Positions 10,961-19,738 of a DNA stretch of 64,000 nt are shown one piece after another (position 1 is the first letter of the stretch; each line of letters begins with the position of its first letter). The position numbers and the translations under genes are program-made. The DNA comes from Codonopsis lanceolata. Its lineage: Eukaryota > Streptophyta > Magnoliopsida > Asterales > Campanulaceae. The notes under the pieces were generated by a model. It did not search any database. It was given only the letters and a program-made list of their open reading frames with translations, and was not told the DNA's origin. The stretch spans positions 83,076,295-83,140,294 of the forward strand of contig CM028378.1 of the NCBI GenBank assembly GCA_013146195.2, in the 5' to 3' direction.

Positions 10961-11064
10961 TGCTAACACCTCTCGGCGATTGGCGGGTATAATAAGTTAG
11001 GGTAAGGCGTAAATAGAACCCAATTGGCAACGGGTGTAGAGCCCACTAGCCCAACTCAACTTCC

Positions 11065-11370
11065 CTAATGGATAGGTCGGGTGTTCAAGTTAGGTGGCGG
11101 GACTTTACAACTCTCAATAATGAGGTCGGGCATTCAAGCCTCTACAGAGGCATCGTTGTTGTTCAAGTCTTACTTTTGGTCTCAAGCCCTCTCCAAACCG
11201 TTCCATCATGCCTTGGTTGGTAAGTTTTCCCATGGAAGACTTCTCCTAATGGATAGGTCGGGTGTTCAAGTCTCACTAGAAACATCCTGGACTTTACAAC
11301 TCTCAATAATGAGGTCGGGCATTCAAGCCTCTACAGAGGCATCGTTGTTGTTCAGTCTTAGGAGTTCCTC
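11065..11370. repeat. Tandem duplication, about 182-bp period, with TCGGGTGTTCAAG motif
   Basis: CTAATGGATAGGTCGGGTG occurs at about 11,066 and 11,248. A longer block beginning ACTTTACAACTCTCAATAAT and running through GAGGTCGGGCATTCAAGCCT to CATCGTTGTTGTTCA occurs at about 11,103 and 11,285. The second copy lacks part of the first. The GGTCGGGTGTTCAAG motif also appears, on the other strand, in the array at 31,209-31,433. Confidence 0.8.
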
Positions 11371-11405
11371 ACTTTTGGTCTCAAGTCGGGGTTACCATTG
11401 GCCAT

Positions 11406-12427
11406 TTGGATCACAAGCATGTCCTCATTCAAACAACTCATGAAGCCGATTTCCAACGATTATGGATTAAGGATCAATGGTATGTGGGTGCCTTTCCTAT
11501 GAGGGTTTTTAAATGGACCCCTGATTTTAGACGGAGGTTGAAAGCCCCATTGTCCCTGTTTGGTTCTCCCTTCCTAGTCTTCCTATTTACTTGTTCAATA
11601 AGCAAGTGTTATTCTTTATTGGTAACATGATTGGTACTCCATTGCTTATTGATTCCCCTATTGCCACATTGTCCCGACCTAGCATTGCTAGGATCAGTAT
11701 TGAAGTAAACCTCGTCCACCCGATTCCCAATTGCATCTGGATTGATAGAGGCATATCGGAGGGATTTTGGCAACCTATAGAAGCCGAAAGATTGCCCCTT
11801 TACTGCACCTTTTGTCATCGACAGGGCCATGACGGGGACTCCTGTAAGCTTTACCTCCAGCAATCGAACAAAGGGAAAAACTTGGCTCAAGAAGCCCAAA
11901 CTGCTAAAACCGACTCCCCCAAGCTCCCAGAATTAACCACTATGGCCCCTTCTTCGAAATTGGCATGGAAGCCCAAAGAAGTAACTGTAAACAATCCCAT
12001 TTTAGATCCTCCTCAAGCTGCTACGAATCCAATTAATAATGCGACCAATGTTGCTAGCACTAGTAAATCCATCACTTCTGAACAGGTTCCTATCCCAACT
12101 GGACCCGCCCCACCTGACCAGGCTCAAGGTGCAGATGATCTAAACTCTACCCCCATTCATAATTCGTCTCCCATGCTAAACAATTCTAACATCTCCAGTC
12201 ATGGCTGCAACTCGAAAGATGGCACTAACCAAGTTGAGAACATGGATGAGGGTGGGGAGGTTTTCCAACATAATATTGAGCCTGAAATCATTGAGACTGA
12301 AATCGAAGAAAACATTGTCTCCCCTAATCGATATGTTATGTTTCAAACCATTGAAGAAGATGACATTGACCTGGATACTACTCAGTTTGAAGCTCTTAAT
12401 CTGGAAACGTCGGGACAAAAAAAATAG
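11406..12427 (+). pseudogene. LINE-C ORF1: DUF4283 and CCHC knuckle RNA-binding protein
   Basis: DUF4283 begins in one frame (HKHVLIQTTHEADFQRLWIK, then GAFPMRVFKWTPDFR). After a frameshift near 11,535 it continues from SPIVPVW to FNKQVLFFIGNMIGTPLLID. The long frame 11,591-12,427 (278 codons) follows with IWIDRG...GFWQPIEAERLPLYC and the zinc knuckle CTFCHRQGHDGDSC. A Pro/Ser-rich, then acidic tail ends in ETSGQKK. Plant LINE ORF1 proteins bind the element RNA. The single frameshift and missing N-terminus make it a pseudogene. The 128 bp after the stop still match an ORF1-ORF2 spacer. Confidence 0.85.
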
Positions 12428-12555
12428 AAAGGTAAGCCGCCGAAAGCTCCTAATCCTTAAAGAAATACTCGTTTGAAGACGCAGTCTAAGGCCCAATCTG
12501 GTTCTAAAATGGTTGGTTCTCATGAAGATTAAGACCCCACCCCCTTTTTGGAATA

Positions 12556-12790
12556 CTAGTCAAGTGCACGCGCGTTGCACGCAAATTGCACGTATGTTGC
12601 ACGAATGTTGCACGTGTTGTTAATGATTTTTTTAGTGAAATGCTATTTCCACTACATTTTTTACTTATCTACCACATTATTAGTTATTACTTTTAATTTA
12701 TGTAGGCTTGGACAAAACTGCTTATTAATTAATTACTTGTTATTTGAAGTTGAGCAATATATTTGTCATTTGATTACTCCAAAAATTTAG
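12556..12790 (-). repeat. Helitron outer 3'-terminal region (direct repeat, copy 1)
   Basis: About 230 bp including the hairpin and CTAG terminus. The same sequence recurs at 13,815-14,030 in the same orientation with about 10-15 percent change. Shared words include GCACGC..TTGCACGC, AGTGAAATG.TATTTCC and ACTACATTTTTTACTTATCT. The two copies bracket the GLOX fragment. Confidence 0.85.
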
Positions 12791-12801
12791 TTGTAAAGAC
12801 A

Positions 12802-13710
12802 TTACCGGAAATCCCGAGTGGTGACCCCATAAATTACCCGAGCTAAGGTTCCGCAGTTATGCTTCCATGGAAGAGCACTAAAGGAGTGGTGGTTGAAGCT
12901 CAAGTGTTGGTTTGTGGGGGTGCACCTAAAGGAGCTTACATCAATGCATTAAATGGTAAATTTGATGGAGCTTTGCGTACTTGTGGACGGATTGAAATAA
13001 CCAACCCGAACCCCATTTGGGTTATGGAGACTATGCCGTTGGCTCGGGTCATGGGGGATATGGTTTTGCTACCCAATGGCAATGTGTTGATCATAAATGG
13101 TGGATCAGCTGGGACTGCTGGATGGGAATATGGGCGGAACCCGGTGCTAAGCCCGGTTGTTTACCGGCCCAGTAACCCTACAACATCTCGGTTCGAGGTA
13201 CAGACTACTACCACCATACCACCACGGATGTACCATTCAGCCGCGATTTTGCTTCGTGATGGTAGGGTTCTTGTTGGTGAAAGTAATCCTCATATTTACT
13301 ATAATTTCGTGGGAGTTATTTTTCCAACGCAATTGAGCTTGGAAGCATTCTCCCCATCTTACTTGGATTCGGGCTCAAGTGGTTTGCGCCCAAAGATAAT
13401 TACGCCCGGTTCTCAAAGTAAAATCAGGTACGGGCAAAGATTAGTTGTTCGTTTCACAATCACGGGAAGTTTGAATGGAACATTAGTCACGGTTACAATG
13501 GTAGCACCATCATTCACCACGCACTCGTATTCCATGAATCAAAGATTGCTGGTGCTAAATGTCGATAATGTAAAAACAGTCGGAAAATCTACTTACCAGA
13601 TCGACGTGACAACACCGGGTTCGGGCAATCTTGCACCACCCGGATACTATCTCCTCTTTGTGGTTCATCAAGATATTCCTAGTGAGGGCATTTGGGTGCA
13701 AAGCCGGTGA
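12802..13710 (+). pseudogene. Galactose/aldehyde oxidase-like (GLOX) C-terminal half, captured fragment
   Basis: From 12,859 an open frame of 283 codons matches the C-terminal half of plant GLOX-type copper radical oxidases: AQVLVCGGAPKGAY, MPLARVMGDMVLLPNGNVLI, PPRMYHSAAILLRDGRVLVG, GYYLLFVVHQDIPSEG. Copper-ligand positions Tyr-His (MYHS) and the C-terminal His (TTHSYSMNQR) are kept. Homology also extends upstream to about 12,802, but an in-frame TAA at 12,844-12,846 interrupts it. The N-terminal half, with signal peptide and the Cys-Tyr cofactor region, is absent. Family members oxidise aldehydes or primary alcohols and release peroxide in the cell wall. I infer a transposon-captured, non-functional fragment. 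Its open reading frame suggests recent capture. Confidence 0.85.
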
Positions 13711-14610
13711 GATAATTCTTTAATGGGAATGGATAAATAATTTATTACACAATAATTTACTTTTTTTAATTTATTGTCTAAAATAAATTATTTATATATA
13801 TATATCTTCTGATGCTTTCAAATGCACGCACATTGCACGCATGCTACACACATGTTGCACATGTTGTTAAGGATTTTTTTTTAGTGAAATGATATTTCCA
13901 CTACATTTTTTACTTATCTACCACATTATTAGTTATCACTTTTAACTTATGTAGACTTGGACAAAATTTATTATTATTTAATTACTTGTTATTTGAAATT
14001 GAGTAATATATTTGTTATTTCTAAATTATACTCTGATCCCTTTGTTTCTAAATTATTGTCTTTTTGACCAGACACACCGTTAAGAAAAAGTAATTGATCG
14101 TATTGTAAATATTGGTGTAATGTGCGATTTTTTTCATTCATGCCCTTATGTATGTGGTTATAATTGAAGTATGTAGAAAAAATAAGGGTAACGATAATTA
14201 ATTTATTTGGGGTATTTGTTAGGTACTAATATGTTAGTCTTTAGAGTTACTTATAGTATTCAAATATTAAAGGGAGAAAACTGTAAATTTTTGTTTTCTT
14301 CTCTGACAAAATGCACATATTCATAAAATGTGTTTTCCATTGTTTTCTTCATCATCTTAAACAATAGCTCTTTTAAAAAAAAAAAAAACTCATTTCTCTT
14401 GGTTTGTTCACTGATAATTAGTAAACTCGCCACCGATTTGTTTAATATCTCGAGATTTACCAACAAATCTATTACAGTAGTTTAAAAAAATTCATACACC
14501 TCTAACTAATGTCTACCTAAATTTCACCAGAACAAATTTTAAGTATTTTAGAAACATTACATCAAAATCTATGGTTGATTACCTAAAAAATTTCTTGTTA
14601 TTTTTTAAAC
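13711..14610. other. Helitron interior: inner 3'-terminus copy and AT-rich sequence
   Basis: 13,815-14,030 repeats the Helitron 3'-terminal region, but the position of the CTAG terminus reads CTTT (+ strand) here, so this end is mutated. The remainder to 14,610 is AT-rich with no gene. Confidence 0.7.
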
Positions 14611-16110
14611 AAGATTTAAGGTTGATTATCTTTATTATTGCATATACACTAATTTGTACGTAAGAAAACACTCATACTTTTATATAGAAAGAGAAATATG
14701 GTCATAACAAAAGTTATTTAGTTAACTGAATAGATATTTGTTACTAAGATCTATAACTTATGGACCAATATGATAGTCTTTTAAGGTTGTTTGTCGTAGT
14801 CAAAATTTTACCGTAACAAATGTTAAACAAAATAAGGGTTATGTATAACATCATCAAAATAAAGGGGTTATGTATAACATCATCAAAATAAGGAGGCAAA
14901 GTGAATATAAACCAATTCAGATCTATCACAAAGATTTGTTACTAAGATCTATAACTTATGGACCAATATGATAGTCTTTTAAGGTTTCTTTTCGTAGTCA
15001 AATTTTTACCGTAACAAATGTTAAACAAATTTTAAAAGGTAAATCATATTATTTTTTCTCTTAACCGAGTAAGTGTATTTTTGTGATATTCAAATATATT
15101 GTATGACATTTGTAATGGTAATGACACGAAGAGGGAATATGTTAAAAAAAAAAAAATCAATATATGAGACAAAATGAATATAATTAAAAAATGTATGATC
15201 TAATTTAAAGTTAGGTATAAGTTGATAGACCAAATTCAATTTCATACTTCAAAGAATTGATTAGTCCATGCAAATTTATTTGTTTAGCAATAATTAATGG
15301 TGAATAGTTTATTAAATCTAGAGTTATTTATGTCTATACATTATTTTCTACTTATGACAAATTTTACTTTTTTAACCTTAATTTTATCGTGGATGTTTAT
15401 TAGGTGCATAGTTAGTTTTGTCCATACATTTTGTTTTTTTAAACAAGATTTAAGGTTGATTATCTTTATTATTTCCTATACACTAATTTGTACGTAAGAA
15501 AATACTCACACTTATATAGAAAGAGAAATATGATCATAACAAAAGTTATTTAATTAAATGAATAGAGATTTGTTAGTAAGATCTATAACTTAGGGACCAA
15601 TATGATAATCTTTTAAGGTTGCTTGTGGTAGTCAAAATTTTACCGTAACAAATGTTATACAAATTTAAAAAGGTAAATCATATTATTTTTTTCTCTTAAC
15701 TGAGTAAGTGTATTTTCGTGATATTCAAAAATATTGTATGACATTTGTAATGGTAATGACACGAAGAGGGAATATAACAAAAAAAATCAACATATGAGAC
15801 AAAATGAATATAATTAAAAAAGGTAGGATCTAATATAAAGTTAGGTATAAGTTGAGGGACCAAATTCAATTTCATCCTTCAAAGAATTGATTAGCTCATG
15901 CAAATTTATTTGTTTAGCAATAATTAATGGTGAATAGTTTATTAAATTTAGGGTTATTTATTTGTATACATTATTTTCTACTTATGACAAATTTTACTTG
16001 TTTAACCTTAATTCTATTGTGGATGTTTATTAGGTGCATGGTTAGTTTTATCCATACATTAAATTGTAAGAAACAAACTAGACTTTTATAGTAGTAGTAG
16101 ATAATAGATA
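14611..16110. repeat. Duplicated AT-rich Helitron 5' region
   Basis: Long direct repeats occur within the Helitron. GATTTAAGGTTGATTATCTT is at about 14,614 and 15,446. AAGATCTATAACTTATGGACC is at about 14,746 and 14,942 and, slightly changed, at about 15,578. AATTTATTTGTTTAGCAATA is at about 15,271 and 15,902. Periods of roughly 195, 635 and 830 bp show stepwise duplication. There are no coding frames of note. Related sequence recurs at 32,234-32,716, 33,505-33,833 and 52,537-52,980. Confidence 0.8.
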
Positions 16111-16115
16111 GTAGA

Positions 16116-18145
16116 TTAGGGGAGTGGGTAATGATTCCACGGTTTCCCGGCTTAAAAAACTGGTTGCTCTTCATCAAATTTCTGTCCTTTCGATAAGTGA
16201 ACCTATGATTGATAAGTCTCATCTTCCTTACTTTGCTAAAAATCTTAAGCTTCGGTTTTTTTATTCTAATCTCGCTAATTCTGTTTGGATTCTTGCCAAA
16301 TCAGCTTTCTCGTGCCAGATTATTTATGACTCGGTTCAGCATCTCACTCTAAGTGTTAGGCATTATACTTGGGAGCATTCGGTCTTTATTACTGCTGTTT
16401 ACGTGAAATGCACTGTGGCTGAGAGGCAGTCCCTTTGGAATGATATTATTGATATGTGTGCTGAATTCCTCAATTTTCCTTGGATGGTGGTTGGTGATTT
16501 TAACATTGTTCTTGCTCGCATGAAAAAATAGGAGGTAACGGTTGGGATAGGCAAGGTGCTCACAGGTTCCAAGCTTGTCTTAATGCAGCTGGTTTATTTG
16601 ACATGGGATTTCAAGATAGCCAATTTACTTGGAGCAACAATAGGGATGGCAATGCCACTATTTACCAACGGCTTGATCGTGGTGTTTGTAACACGTCTTG
16701 GTCTTCTATGTTTTCCTCATCTCAACAGAAGTTGTTCAGATCATTCCCCTATTCTGATCTCGCTTAACTCTGATGTCTCCACGAGACCTTATAATTTTCG
16801 TTTCCTGAATGTCTGGACCACTCATCACACATTCTTGGATGTTATCAAAGATGCCTGGAATATAAACGTTTACGGCAGGCCTATGGTTAAATTTACAAAT
16901 AAGCTTAAGGAGGTTCGCAGAACTCTGAAATTGTGGAACAAGTCGGTTGTTGGTAATATTTTCCAGGCTATCAAGTATGCGGAGGATGAGGTGCTTGCTA
17001 AGGAAATCATGTATGAGGCGAACAATAGCTTGTCTAATAGAGAGGCGCTTTACCGGGCTAGGGCTGATCTTCTCCACAAACTCAAAATTGAAGAAGATTT
17101 TTGGAGGCAAAAATCTCATTTAAGGTGGCTTAAAAAAGGAGATGGGAATACTAAGTTGTTTCATTCTTCGGTCAAGCAGACTCGTAACAAGCTGCGAATA
17201 CATCAAATTTCGGACATGAATGGTCATATGGTTAATACTCCGGATGACATCAAGAAGGTGGCAGTTGAGTTTTACAGAGATCAACTTTCGGCATGTAGTA
17301 GGTCTGAAGAAGATCTTTTATCAGTCATTCCTTCTCTTATTTCCCCTTCTCAAAATGATTTGCTCTCGGCTCCTCCTTCCCTTGCTGAAATCAAAGCTGT
17401 GATTTCCTCTCATAGTGGAGATAGTGCGGCTGGCCCGGATGGTTTTTCTGGAAAATACTATTCTGTTTGCTGGGACATAATTGCTGAAGATCTCCATTTA
17501 TCTATTACTGAATTTTTTTTCCGGATTCGATATGCCTAAGTCTTGGACCAGCACCCTCTTACAGACCATTCCGAAGTCTAACTCAGTAGCTTCCTTCAAG
17601 GATCTCCGCCCAATCAGCTTGTGTAATTTTTGCAACAAAGTTATTTCTAAGCTGATTTCTTCAAGGTTAGCGGCTATTCTTCCCTCCATTATTTCAGACA
17701 ATCAGAATGCTTTTACTAAGGGGAGAATTATTCAAGATAACTTATTGCTTGCTCATGAATTAACTCATAACCTCCAGACGAAGGTCAATGGGTCTAATGT
17801 TATTACTAAGCTTGACATGGCTAAAGCTTTCGATAGAATATCTTGGGTTTATTTGACAAGCGTTCTTCGGAAATTTGGGTTCATAGAGGCTTTCATAGAC
17901 ATGATTTGGCGTATTATATCCAATAATTGGTTTTTGGTTTTAATTAATGGGGAGTCTACAGGTTTTTTTTCCTTCTTCTCGTGGCTTACGGCAAGGCGAT
18001 CCTATCTCTCCGAGCTTGTTTATCTGTTGCGGAAGTGCTCAGTCGTAATCTTAATGAGCTTCAGCATCGCAATCCCCATTATGTTTATTCCTCGTCTAGC
18101 GGCCGCCCGATTATATCCCACTTGGCCTTTGCAGATGATGTGGTC
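16116..18145 (+). pseudogene. LINE-C ORF2: endonuclease and RT, 3'-truncated
   Basis: Endonuclease motifs are GNDSTVSRLKKLVALHQ, LSISEPMI (catalytic Glu), VVGDFNIVL and, after a frame change near 16,530, RSCSDHSPILISL. The linker (FWRQKSHLRWLKKGDGNTKLF) and RT follow: SAAGPDGFSGKYYSVCWD, LRPISLCNFCNK, SDNQNAFTKGRIIQDNLLLA, KLDMAKAFDRISW. RT stops at SHLAFADDVV, directly at the Gypsy LTR. Frameshifts occur near 16,530, 17,530 and 17,970. LINE-C is close to LINE-B; the two share many identical short blocks. Confidence 0.9.
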
Positions 18146-18925
18146 TGATGTGGCAAAATGCACAGCTTGGGCCGTCCTTTAGATGGGTAGGATATCTGGG
18201 CTTGTAATCGTCCTCCTTGAGCCTGTTAAGATCACAAGAACACCTGAGTAGAAGTGCAAGGCAAGGCCTCGCGAAACCCCTCCGGCGTGAGAGTAAGTAT
18301 CGAGTGATTGTCAAAAGGTAAATTGACAGAGTAACGAGGCTCAAGAAAGTGTGTGTACCTTGTTGATGATTATGGAGAGGTATATATAGGCCCTCAAGGT
18401 GATTGAATCCGTCTAGGATTCAGTTTCCATAACTGCCGAGATAATCAAGGATGAGATCCCTTGATTCTAGGCAAAACAGGCGGTTGACCGCGGAGTTATA
18501 GGAGTTGATAAGGCAAGTATTCCGCCTAAACATGGAAACCTTTGACTTGCCTTGGAAAGCAAGCTACCAGTGTTTCATGCTTGATGTGTGCTCGGGCGAG
18601 CAAGGCTCTGTCCGGCTATTCTGTTTGTATTGATCCCTGAACTTATTAATCTGAAGATCGGCCCCTGGTCGGGCAGGCAAGGCCGGTGCTCGACCAGGTT
18701 TGTGCAATGTAAGTCTGATTCCTTTGCTAGGCCTGTTTGATTCCGGCCATGGCTCTGGCCTGAGCAAGGCCTTTGTCCGCCTGTGTTTGAGTGAGGTTAT
18801 TTTGCTCGGTGCTCGGGGTCTCATCTTGCCCGCTGGGCTGTGGGCCCTAGAGGTATTGTGCTCGTGATGGACACGTGATGCTAACTCGTGCCTTGCTCGT
18901 GACCCGGTTTGGGCCGGGTATATCA
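18146..18925 (-). repeat. Tat element left LTR (3' LTR)
   Basis: 780 bp, with ends TGATGTGGC and GGGTATATCA on the plus strand, so TGAT...ATCA palindromic termini. A minus-strand TATA-like TATATATA lies at 18,382-18,389. It is about 24 bp longer than its partner at 29,532-30,287 and differs by many substitutions and small indels, which indicates an old insertion. Confidence 0.93.
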
Positions 18926-18940
18926 GTGGCCCCTAGCTTC
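18926..18940 (-). other. Polypurine-type tract of the Tat element
   Basis: Minus strand AGCTAGGGGCCAC directly adjoins the 3' LTR start TGATATACCC. It is the expected plus-strand priming site and supports the minus orientation. Confidence 0.6.
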
Positions 18941-19254
18941 CTGTCTGGCGAGTATTCATGCTCGGAGCGGGGAGCGTTCAAGTTTGATGGTCGTCTGGGC
19001 TCCAACACTCATGAATTTTCAAGAAAGGCAAAGAATTTGGCGGGATAGATTTGAGGTGTGTCCATGAAGCCTTCATTTAAGGGCGTGATAGGAGCGTGGG
19101 AGAGAGGCGCGTGAGCCGTCAGAAGTTGAAGCGATTGGACGGGGCACGAAGCACGAAGGGCTGCCTTTAATGCCCTATCATGATGGGCCGCCTACTTCGA
19201 GCGCCGTTTCGGGCCCCGAGCTCGTTTCCCCCCAAAATTGCTCAAAGTCCAGCC

Positions 19255-19263
19255 TATAAAAGG
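19255..19263 (+). promoter_or_regulatory. TATA box of the antisense ORF
   Basis: TATAAAAGG sits in a GC-rich context about 480 bp upstream of the antisense ORF start, on the plus strand. That is opposite to transcription from the LTR. A leader with a GAGAGAGAAA stretch follows. The match to the plant TATA consensus is excellent; promoter activity is inferred. Confidence 0.6.
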
Positions 19264-19487
19264 CGCATCCCCCTTCCTCTTTTCTCTTTTTATTGCCTTT
19301 GAGATTTGCAAACCGCTAGAGAGAGAAATTTCTGCAAAGCTTCCATTGCCATTTTTCTTCAGACTTTGGTGGAGCCTCTTCCTTGCTTCCGGTACCAGTT
19401 CATTGACCGGAGTTTGAAGCACTCATATCATCCCTGATTACCTCCATTTGATTACTCCATTGAAGATCAACCGTTCAACAAATAACA

Positions 19488-19738
19488 GTAAGCTCTCAAT
19501 CCCTCTCTGTTTGTATTTCTGATTTTTCCGGTTTACCTTCTTTCATCTCTGAATGATTTCGTTAGGGTTTAAGATAGGTAGGACCGCCCTTAGGTAGAGA
19601 TCGAGGAATAGAAACCACAACCCTACTCGCTAGGTGGACAGAATCCCTCATGTTGACCTAGACTTAGGATTTTCTTTTCTCTTGTTGATAGCTGCCCGGA
19701 CAAAACTCTGATAGCTATTTTCCTCGATCTCTATGTAG
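19488..19738 (+). other. Predicted leader intron of the antisense ORF
   Basis: A GTAAGC donor (AACA|GTAAGC) at 19,488 and an acceptor CTATGTAG ending at 19,738 flank a T-rich 251-bp stretch. The acceptor sits immediately before the first ATG (19,739). The sites fit plant splice consensus. Splicing is inferred. Confidence 0.45.

Larger units (their letters stand above)
12556..16115 (-). mobile_element. Non-autonomous Helitron carrying a GLOX fragment
   Basis: On the minus strand the element starts TCTACTATCTATTATCTACT (from 16,115), resembling plant Helitron 5' ends. It finishes with a GTGCA...TGCAC hairpin, TTGA and the terminal CTAG (12,559-12,556). It lies exactly between a host A and a host T: the flanks read CCCCTAA and TATTCC on the minus strand, and the empty site restores the LINE-C endonuclease reading frame. 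There is no target-site duplication, as expected for Helitrons. No Rep/helicase gene is present, so it is non-autonomous. Contents in order: AT-rich duplicated 5' region, an inner copy of the 3' terminus, the GLOX fragment (antisense to the element), and the outer 3' terminus. Confidence 0.85.
11395..18145 (+). mobile_element. LINE-C: L1-type LINE interrupted by a Helitron and cut by a Gypsy element
   Basis: Two parts make up this LINE: ORF1 and the first codons of ORF2 (11,395-12,555), and the rest of ORF2 up to the RT active site (16,116-18,145). Removing 12,556-16,115 joins GGAATA to TTAGGGGAGTGGG and restores the conserved endonuclease start (a WNxRG motif followed by VGNDSTVSRLKKLV). This shows that the two parts were one element. 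The RT ends at FADDVV, where the Gypsy LTR begins; about 2 kb of the LINE 3' end is missing. The left boundary is approximate because DUF4283 homology starts abruptly near 11,395. Confidence 0.85.

Noticed and set aside
11065..11370. A true tRNA gene around GGTCGGGTGTTCAAGTCTC
   Set aside because: Only a B-box-like word is visible. No acceptor stem, anticodon arm or A box could be folded from the flanks.
12859..13710. GLOX frame as a functional intronless gene
   Set aside because: Homology continues upstream through an in-frame stop, the N-terminal half with the cofactor cysteine is absent, and the fragment lies within a Helitron.
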